From Chromera velia (Eukaryota > Sar > Chromeraceae), in the NCBI GenBank assembly GCA_018398765.1, contig JAHBMJ010001027.1, positions 1 to 36,848 on the forward strand: a stretch of DNA of 36,848 nt. The letters are read 5' to 3'. The notes beneath the pieces were generated by a model that saw only the letters and a list, made by a program, of their open reading frames with translations, did not search any database and had not been told where the DNA came from. Shown here in pieces: positions 28,986 to 36,848 of the stretch (the stretch's first letter is position 1; each line of letters opens with the position of its first letter). The position numbers were made by a program, and so were the translations under genes.

Positions 28986-31900
28986 TCAGTTGGTCACTGC
29001 AGAGGGTGCAGATCCATTGGCGGGGGCCCGTACAAGAAAAGGGACTGCCTCCTTGTGACCAAACGCAGAAGCCCAGAAGATGGGGGGTTCACGCCTCTCT
29101 GAGGGGTCTGTCTGAATACAGGTGGGAACCGACACGTCGGCACCGCACTCAACCAAGATTCTTATGCCCTCTACATACCCGAACTGGAGGGCCGCCCCCA
29201 GAGGGGTCAGCCCCCCTCGAGTGGGGGAATCGGGATTTTCATGTTCTCCGCATCGACTGCATCCCACTTTTGCCCTGCTCAAAAATTCAGCAGGGCAACG
29301 ACGGATGATCTGTTCCAGCAAGGGCCCACGGGCCTCCGGAGCGGAGAGAGCCCCGCAAAGCCATGCTGGAGAATGAGCAAAAAGCGGGTCACGAGCGTGA
29401 GGGAACGGGGTGGAAGGGATTTGTCCCAAGTCAGCCCCTGCTGCGACAAGCACCTCGATCACCGACCAGACACGAAAACCAAACCATCGCTTGTGTGGGC
29501 CCACCTCCGAAAGATGGCACAATGCCACCTCAATAGGCAATGGGGGCCCCAAATATTCTCCTTGCAGACTGCAACTCCCGGGGAGGTTGGGGTTAGCCCC
29601 TGCTCTTTCAACAAGGAGTCGAATAAAGTGTGGAGCAATAGATGGATCCATGTTTTCGCAAATTAGCTTCAAAGGGGACAGATTGCAAACATGGGACAGG
29701 ACGAGGGGAGGAAAGGTCACATGACTGTCACCCGCACTGGCGGCCGTCGGATTCCCCTCTGGATTCTGTCCCGACACCTCACCCCCGTCCTGGTCCCTCG
29801 AGGATTCAGCAATAGGACCTGCAGCCCCTGCAGCAGCCGTATGACGGGCACTGTGTGCGCAGCGGGCTCCTTTCTCAATGAGGGTCTCGAACATGGATAG
29901 AATTATGGGAGCTGTCGCTTCCCTGGGGCGATACCTGTCTGGCAGGAGGGAAGCAACCAGCTGCAGTGGTGTGACCAGATAGTATGAATTGTCTCGCCCG
30001 TTTCCGCGGACAATCACCCCTGCTTCATTGGGATCCCCCCCACCCTGCAAAAAGGACTCTGCAAGAGAGTAGTCGGCATTCGGACCGTTGAAACACTCCA
30101 AAAGGGGGGATCGCAGAGTGCGCTCGTCTCTCAGCAGAGACACCCCTCTCTTTCGAAGAAACTCAACTACCCCCGGGGCGGTGCAGAGGCAAGCTTTGGT
30201 CAACGCACAGTGACCGTCCTCGTCTGGCAGTCTGAAGTCTGCCCCTGCGTCTGCAAGGATCCGCAGAACCTCGATGCACCCAGCCTCAGCACCACGCCTT
30301 CTCCTGCCGCCCAGAGAGCGGATCATCGTTTGAATCGATCGGCTCATGTCACGTCGGACCTGCAGAAATTAAGGGTGTTGAGCAGTGGTCGACAAAGAAA
30401 CAGAGAGATAGACAGACAGACCGGACATACACGGACAAAGCAAGTCTTTAACAGACAAATGATGTGTTTCCTCCTTTTTCCCTCTTTTCTTCGTTACCCA
30501 TGCAGAAAAGACGCCAAGTCCTTGATACAGTTTTCTTTTGAGACAGGCTGGCAGGCAGACAGATCCAACAGAAAGAGAGCGTGTTTCTTTTTCCTTCTCT
30601 CTTCTTTCACGCACACAACAGACGACGGAGGAAGGAAGCAAGGCAGAAAAGCAGGCAAACAGATAGACAAATACTGCAGGCTCCCAGTAGGCATGTAGGC
30701 GGGAAGATACTGAGACAGCAGACACAGTTACTCACACCCGTGGTGTCCTCTCTCTCTCTTTCTCTGTCCCTCTCTTTCTTTTTCTCTCTATCTCTCTCAC
30801 AGACACGCAATCAGTCACCAAAACGGATTCTTGCACATTCACGAAGTCCACAGGCCCATCACATCCATCACACGGACCTGTCTGGTCTCAGAGACCCCCT
30901 CCGGCTCTGCGAATGCAGCCAGAGAAACGAGTGTCTGCACCACCTGCGGGTGCAGACACCCACAGGCAATGCCGAGAGCCGAGGTTTCCAAGGCCGGAGA
31001 GCCGTAATATTGAAGGCTGTATCCTTCCCTCCCCAAGATTTCTTCTTGCATCTCCCCCCCCCAGTGCAGACAATTCTGCTCAGCCGCCAGCTCCCCCACA
31101 CGTCGCAGAACGTTCAGACCCTCTGCAGGCACTTTCGGAATTTTCTCCAGGGGATCCTCCTCAGCCTGCCTATTCGGCTGTGACTCATCGTCACTCTGAG
31201 ACCCCCCCTCCTCCCCCTCATCGTCAGAGTCGGTGTCCTCAAACAACCCCCTCATGCCCACATACCCCAACGTCATAACGACGGAAGGAGGGGCGTTTTG
31301 CCCGGGAAATGATACCCATTCTTCCAGTACTGGGAGAATGTGAACTCAGGGACATCCTCGCCCTCCACCCCCCACTCACACACATCAACCCTCGCGCCCT
31401 GATCTAGGAGGAAATCAGCACAGGCAAAATTGCCCGCGTCGATGAGAACACTGAGCAGAGGCTTCCAGTAACGAAACCTCCGCATGGCCAGTGTGTAGTC
31501 TCTCTCTTCATGGTCCCCCCCCGGTTCGTACAACATCTCTGCAATGATAAAGGAGTTCGGGTGGATGACTCCCGTCTCCAGCATAGCTCGGAGAGGCTCA
31601 ACAGAGACGTCCTTCCCAAAATTCTCAGAGAACTCTGAGGCGGAAGGGCCCAGAGAAAGAATTACGGAGAGGTCCCGTCTCTCCGGAGCCCCCTCTTTCG
31701 GAGAGGAGACGGATACATGAGACGGAGCCGGCGTTGATGGCACAGCTGAGGAGTCCCGGAAAGAGGCCCTCGATTCCCTCAAGGGCAAGCAGCTGCGTCA
31801 GAGCGGCTGCATTGTCTTTTTCTATGCAGTCAAAGAGGAGCGAGCGAAGAGCCTTCCTCTCAGTGAAAGGGATTAGAGAGACGGGCGTCACCACCCCGCC

Positions 31901-32050
31901 CAGACCAAAGGAAGTTGCATCCTCTCTCAATTTCAAAAGAGTCTTTGACAACCACGAAAATTTCCAAAACAGGCGGATGCCAAGCAGCTCGCTCCCGCAG
32001 AGGACATGCTTCACCTCGTCGAGCAGGGATGACGGCGGTGCGTCGCTCAT
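28986..32050 (-). CDS. Ankyrin-repeat protein, two exons, with a compensating frameshift pair
   Basis: Exon 1 is 32050-30878 (MSDAPPSSLLDEVKHVLCG; an in-frame ATG also lies at 32074). Exon 2 is 30359-28986, joined CAG|GTCCGT...CTGCAG|GTC in phase 0. The total is about 848 residues. Ankyrin-type helices recur: CIRLLSERGAPE, PLLSVLIDAGNFACADFLLD, CIEVLRILADAGADFRLPD, FIRLLVERAGANPNLPG, VIEVLVAAGADLG and GIRILVECGADVSVP. An acidic stretch (EDTDSDDEGEEGG) lies in exon 1. Ankyrin repeats bind other proteins; the partner is unknown. Exon 1 needs a base removed in a G5 run (31689-31693) and one restored near 31296-31310. The second shift returns to the starting frame, which suggests sequence error or recent damage. 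Confidence 0.7.
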
Positions 32051-32832
32051 TTTTTCTACTCGTTCGCAATGCAAAGGAGATCAGACAGCTCTGCTGGGTG
32101 TGTTCATTGACAGAGAAGAACGAAAACGACAACCTCGTGTGGAGACAGCTGAGTTTCACTGCCTTTCCAAATGGTACAGGTACATGACGAGGTCTGCTGA
32201 CTTTAGAATCTAACAATATCCAACTTTTATGCAAAAAAAAAAAAAAAAAAAAAAATGCAATGTACTGCATGAGGAATCGCCCCCGGCGTCCTATTTGGAT
32301 GTACAATGATGTCAACGAACGGCGAAGCAGTGGTCGGACCCCGGCCTACATGTAGGCAGCCCCATTGCATGTGTGGGCTCAGGGGATTGTTTGGTAAGTG
32401 CCCCCCGCTTCGCTTTCCGGGACCACTCGCCGCGCGACCTTTTTCTTTTGATCGAGCGGGCTTCCTTGCGAGTAGACGGTCTGATCCGAAGTTGATTGTG
32501 AGAAACGGACTCTATATCGATATAAGACTTCTGCACGTCGGTCGCATGTCCACAGTTCGTTTGGCTGCAGTGCAGATGCATGTCTTCACGCAGGCATATC
32601 GCACGTGGGTGCATGCATGGCTCTTCGTATGATCATGCATGAGCCTCCGCGTCATTTCCGTCTCCGGAGCTTGAATCTGCGGGCAATCTGGAGTTGTTTC
32701 GTCTGAGCAGTTACGCTCCCGTCTTCTCTGCGTCGTTCTGACTTTTTGGGAGTGCGCGACGAATGTGAATGCATCTCTCTGAAGTTGCGCTTGTGTCTTT
32801 GAAGTATTCACAATCGCCGTTCCATTCATTCA
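32051..32832. other. Divergent spacer between the ankyrin and PPR genes
   Basis: Contains poly-A at 32233-32255 and TGCATG motifs near 32575-32640. It presumably holds both promoters. No coding segment was recognised. Confidence 0.5.
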
Positions 32833-35148
32833 ATGGATCTGCTCTTTGTCTTCCTTGCCTGTGTCGTTATTTTCTCAAAGACTGTGGGGCTGGCGTCGTT
32901 CGTGTCTCTTCCCAACACCCTGTGGCGGCTGCCCAGTGTTTTCTTCTTAGTTCCACCTTTTGAGTTGCTGCACGGAAGACAAAGGATTCATGTGAAACTG
33001 CATGCCCATCTGCAACTGATGGCCATTGCTGGAGACGGCAAAAGCCGACTGCCGTCTCCAGAACGAGAAGGAGGAAAAGCGGGGGGGTCAGGGGAACGGC
33101 CTATTTCTTCACGCGGGAATGTACAGGACCAGTCAGGGATGGGCAGGAGGACGGATGGGGACTCAATTGAACCCCCAAGACAGGGAGACGGCTTTTCGTC
33201 TCGGCCTCGTTCGTCGAAACGGAGAGACGGCAAGAGTCTGGGGGGGGGCGCCAAACGCTCGGACAGACAGAAGAAAGAGAGAGGAGTAGTGGATTTCTCT
33301 TGTGTCCAACAACACAGAGAAACCAAGTTGAATCCTGCCCGTCGAATGTCTCAAACGAGGGGGGGTGAGAGGGTCATTCTGGATGATGCGGGGGTGCAGA
33401 GACAAATGCGTGGCAGGGCATTAGCGCCTGCTCTGCTCGGCGGGAGTGGGCAAGAGAGACGGGTCGACTCTTCTGCCAGGTTACTGAAAATGTATACCGC
33501 CCGTATATCAAAGGCAGGCAAGCAAGGAAAGTGGAGAGAAACCCTTCAATTGTTTGAAGAGATGAAAAACAGAAAGGCAAAGCCTAACCAGATCACGTAC
33601 AATACATTGATCAGTGCAATGGCGAAAGCCCCCGGGGGCAGTGAGTGGGAGAGAGCGCTGCAGTTTTTTACGGAGATGAAGCGAAAGGGAGTAAAGCCTA
33701 ACCAGATCACATACAGCTCGTTAATCAGTGCAATGGCGAAAGCGTCCGGGGGCAGTGAGTGGGACAGGGCGCTGCAGCTGTTTGCTGAGATGAAGCAAGA
33801 GGGGGTAGAGCCTGACGACAGAATGTACAGTGCCTTGATCAGTGCAATGGCGAACGCCCCCGGGGGCAGTGAGTGGGAGAGAGCGCTGCAGTTTTTTACG
33901 GAGATGAAGCGAAAGGGGGTAAAGCCTAACCAGATCACATACAGCTCGTTAATCAGTGCAATGGCGAAAGCGTCCGGGGGCAGTGAGTGGGACAGGGCGC
34001 TGCAGCTGTTCGCTGAGATGAAGCAAGAGAAGATAGAGCCTAACGACAAAACGTACAATGCATTGATCAGTGCAATGGCGAACGCGTCCGGGGGCAGTCA
34101 GTGGGGGAGAGCGCTGCAGCTTTGTGATGAGATGAAGCGAGAGGGGGTAAAGCCTGGCACGATCACGTACAATACATTGATCAGTGCAATGGCGAAAGCC
34201 CCCGGGGGCAGTGAGTGGGACAGGGCGCTGCAGCTGTTCGCTGAGATGAAGCGAGAGGGGGTAGAGCCGGACAATTTCACATACGCTGCACTGATGAGTG
34301 CAATGGCGAACGTGGCCGGGGGCAGTGAGTGGGAGACAGCGCTGCAGCTGTTTGCTGAGATGAAGCAAGAGGGGGTAGAGCCTCACGACAGAGCGTACAA
34401 TGCATTGATTAGTGCCATGGCGAAAGCATCCGGAGGCAGTGAGTGGGAACGGGCGGTGCAGCTGTTCGCTGAGATGAAGCGAGAGGGGGTGGAGCCGACT
34501 GACGGAACGTACAGCGCATTGATCAGTGCAATGGCGAACGCGTCCGGGGGCAGTCAGTGGGAGATAGCGCTGCAGCTCTTTGAAAAAATGAAGAAAGAGG
34601 AGATGGAGCCTGACGATGTTACGTACACTTCATTGATCAGTGCCATGGCGAATGCTCCAGGGGGCAGTCAGTGGGAGAGAGCGCTGCACTTTTTTGCAGA
34701 GATGAAGCGAGAGGGGGTAGAGCGTAACGAGATCACATACAGCTCGTTAATCAGTGCAATGGCGAAAGCCCCCGGGGGCAGTGAGTGGGAGTGGGCGGTG
34801 CAGTTGCTTGCTGAGATGAAACAAGGGGAGATAGAGCCTAACGACAAAACGTACAATTCATTTATCAGCGCAATGGCAAAAGCACCCGGGGGCAGTCAGT
34901 GGGGGAGAGCGCTGCACTTTTTTGCTGAGATGAAGCGAGATGGGGTGGAGCCGACTGACGGAACGTACAGCGCATTGATCAGTGCAATAGCGAAAGCCCC
35001 CGGGGGTATTCAGTGGGAGTGGGCGGAGCAGCTATTTGCTGAGATGGAGGAAGCGGGGGTACACCCCGACACGATAACTTACAGCTTTCTGACATTAGCT
35101 AAGACTGATAAACGCCATGGCAAACGCGGTCGGGTGAGGCTCAGTTGA
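32833..35148 (+). CDS. Pentatricopeptide-repeat protein with a 38-residue repeat period
   Basis: 771 residues, one exon. Residues 1-48 are hydrophobic and signal-like (MDLLFVFLACVVIFSKTVG), followed by a basic, Ser/Arg-rich low-complexity region to about 215. This layout fits import into an organelle such as a complex plastid. From residue 220 come a first 34-residue unit, thirteen 38-residue repeats (254-747) and a partial last one. The consensus is TYxxLISAMAKAxGGSEW followed by ERALQLFAEMKREGVEPD. Ordinary PPR motifs have 35 residues; the extra three fall at GGS between the two helices. PPR proteins bind organellar RNA one base per repeat. Repeats 2-3 and 4-5 are nearly identical in DNA (33592-33819 versus 33820-34047). 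No editing or endonuclease domain follows; the end is short and basic. Confidence 0.9.
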   Translation: MDLLFVFLACVVIFSKTVGLASFVSLPNTLWRLPSVFFLVPPFELLHGRQRIHVKLHAHLQLMAIAGDGKSRLPSPEREGGKAGGSGERPISSRGNVQDQSGMGRRTDGDSIEPPRQGDGFSSRPRSSKRRDGKSLGGGAKRSDRQKKERGVVDFSCVQQHRETKLNPARRMSQTRGGERVILDDAGVQRQMRGRALAPALLGGSGQERRVDSSARLLKMYTARISKAGKQGKWRETLQLFEEMKNRKAKPNQITYNTLISAMAKAPGGSEWERALQFFTEMKRKGVKPNQITYSSLISAMAKASGGSEWDRALQLFAEMKQEGVEPDDRMYSALISAMANAPGGSEWERALQFFTEMKRKGVKPNQITYSSLISAMAKASGGSEWDRALQLFAEMKQEKIEPNDKTYNALISAMANASGGSQWGRALQLCDEMKREGVKPGTITYNTLISAMAKAPGGSEWDRALQLFAEMKREGVEPDNFTYAALMSAMANVAGGSEWETALQLFAEMKQEGVEPHDRAYNALISAMAKASGGSEWERAVQLFAEMKREGVEPTDGTYSALISAMANASGGSQWEIALQLFEKMKKEEMEPDDVTYTSLISAMANAPGGSQWERALHFFAEMKREGVERNEITYSSLISAMAKAPGGSEWEWAVQLLAEMKQGEIEPNDKTYNSFISAMAKAPGGSQWGRALHFFAEMKRDGVEPTDGTYSALISAIAKAPGGIQWEWAEQLFAEMEEAGVHPDTITYSFLTLAKTDKRHGKRGRVRLS

Positions 35149-36848
35149 AAGGCTCTTGCGTAAAGGGCTAGGTAAAGGGTTCTATCACAAAGTGCTATCA
35201 TCGAGTCATCGACTGGTCTGACTCAAACAGTGATTTTAACACCTGGCCCTGTCTTCTCCTGACCAGTAATTCTTGTTACTGCGCACGTTGCACCAGCTAG
35301 CGCACCAGATATAAAACAGTGAGGTGTGGGCTAGGGTGTAGGCTTTTTGTGTGGTTAATGACTGTAATATACTGTAATACAACTGACTCGGTCGAGGTAT
35401 ATAGCTTGCATCTTGATTCTTAGCTTGTAAAGTTGTAGTTCAAGTTTAGCTAATGTTTTGAAATCATTTTTGATTCAAAATTTTTGAATAAACCATGATA
35501 GGATCATAGCCTAGTAATAGTACTAATAGGTTACAATGCAGCTGCATGCTAATGTGACTGCCTAGCTACATTCATGGGATTAATCAGTATATTATAATAA
35601 TTAGTGAATGCATGCAAAACAGTTTAAACAAAGTTAAGTAAGAAAGTTATATGGTTTGTCCCTCCTGTCCGGCCACCTTATGGCGTCCAGACAGAAGGTA
35701 AAGCGAGGACAAGAACCTTAGGGAAACTCTAGAGAAGGAACATGAGCAACACTTATTCAGGCAATAGTTTACAGAAGGTTTAGCTCTAGAGCTATCTGGG
35801 ATTCCAATCAGCTAGGTTCATTCTATCATTGCACAATCTCTACTTATGCTCCTCTCTGTTCCTCTCTCTTAGAGTCTCAGACTCCCGATCTATGCCAAAC
35901 AGACATCAGACTCAAACGATGCTATCCATTGCTCGAGTGACATGTTGCATGCTTGAATACGAAGGTCAGACTCGATTTCAACGACTTTGATCGACGTGCG
36001 CGACACGTACGAAGCAAAGCGTGGCGGCAGAATGTGGTGCGGCACGCTGGCTCACTCAGTTACGGCGCATGCGAAGGCTCAAAGGGTGGCGCTACAGGGT
36101 AGGACTCCACAGATCCCCCCCGGCCACGGACAGGAAAATCGTGTCCTCGCGATCAATAAATGAAGAGACCGAGCAGGAGCTTCAATGCCCAAAGTGGATC
36201 TCATCCAAGTTGCCGTAGACGTTGTCAGAGCTTCAAGAACTTCATCTCAATGGCATTCGTGTCAAAATATTTAAGGCGCCACGTACATCAGAACAATCTC
36301 AAAGTGCCACGATGTGTGAGGCGTGCTCGCAAATCCAAGATCACCCAGAGATAGGCACACGATGCAGATACTGGTGGCACCAATAAAAGCACCTGTTTAG
36401 CGCCTGTGTATCATGTCGTTGACCGGAAGACTCGATCGAAGTCATGGGTTCCCAGCATCAGCTAGTTCAGGAGCACGGCGGCCGACGTGTGCGTCCTACT
36501 TGGCGTCATCGAATTGTTAACAGCTGTAAAGGGATGTAGAGAAAAAAAAATGGTGCAGCTACACACTGCTCCACTCATGGCTTCCTGAAAGCCTGTTTGC
36601 GTGTCGGCCATCCTCGTTCTCACTAAGCTACCATACCAAACCAAGTGACTTCAGAACACTCTGTCACGACCTCACTCCTCGAGATACATTGCTCTGATTC
36701 TTCAATCGTTTACTTCATGAGCAACCATCACCAGCTTCAAATCCTTCCACCTTCTCACTGTCAGTTGAGAGGAACGGTGTAACCGGGGTTTACCAACCTA
36801 TCACAGGGGAACCCGGCCACGCGGCAGTAGTCACACACTTGACTTTTC
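35149..36848. other. Intergenic stretch to the window edge, no gene recognised
   Basis: The first half is AT-rich; from 35870 the sequence is more mixed, with short frames at 36021-36354 (plus) and 36462-36644 (minus). None shows a motif I know. Part of a spliced gene or decayed element could be present. Confidence 0.4.

Noticed and set aside
33546-34386. Two long minus-strand frames under the PPR gene
   Set aside because: They repeat with the 114-bp period of the PPR repeats and only mirror them; no independent motif is present.
1-36848. tRNA, rRNA and CRISPR signatures
   Set aside because: No T-loop consensus (GGTTCRANNCC) with flanking arms, rRNA core or regularly spaced repeats were recognised by eye; a covariance-model search would be needed to exclude small RNAs.

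Overview
This window is eukaryotic nuclear DNA. Its genes have many short spliced exons with GT-AG introns, and simple repeats are abundant. Retroelement and DNA-transposon remnants fill the spaces between genes, and two short assembly gaps are present. The mixture of a conserved alveolate-style four-helix membrane protein, a pentatricopeptide-repeat (PPR) protein with a hydrophobic leader, and many TGCATGC palindromes suggests an alveolate alga, most likely a chromerid such as Chromera velia. That taxonomic call is inference. No rRNA, tRNA or CRISPR array was recognised by eye.

Layout. 1-1560: the 5' end of a Ty3/gypsy-type retrotransposon on the minus strand (partial gag, primer-binding site, probable LTR). 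1690-3294: the 3' exons of a small Cys-rich plus-strand gene. 3.6-4.1 kb: CTT and GTGA arrays. 4880-5966 and 15157-16232: two copies of an inverted-repeat element with different interiors. 7842-9619: a four-exon minus-strand gene for a 291-residue unknown protein. 10.6-13.6 kb: a duplicated, frameshifted FCP1-like (HAD phosphatase) locus and more decayed coding sequence. 17091-22682: a 14-exon minus-strand gene. 23432-24367: an intronless membrane-protein gene, divergent from the previous gene across a 749-bp shared spacer. 25.4-27.3 kb: non-LTR retrotransposon debris on both strands. 28986-32050: an ankyrin-repeat gene on the minus strand. 32833-35148: a PPR gene on the plus strand. 35.1-36.8 kb: no gene recognised.

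The main result is the 14-exon gene. When the exons are joined with consistent intron phases, they give a 626-residue protein made of two tandem SAM-dependent methyltransferase domains. Both resemble the C-terminal domain of OvoA, the ovothiol enzyme that N-methylates 5-thiohistidine (also called 4-mercaptohistidine). The sulfoxide-synthase half of OvoA is absent. The second domain keeps the family landmarks. The first has drifted in the middle but keeps the SAM loop and the C-terminal VRDTARK block.

Secondary points of interest are a PPR array with a strict 38-residue period instead of 35, an FCP1-like protein whose DxDxT motif reads DLEGC, and the pair of transposable elements with exchanged cargo. 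Runs of GTCA sit exactly on several predicted 5' splice sites. All exon joins are read by eye and have not been checked against transcripts.
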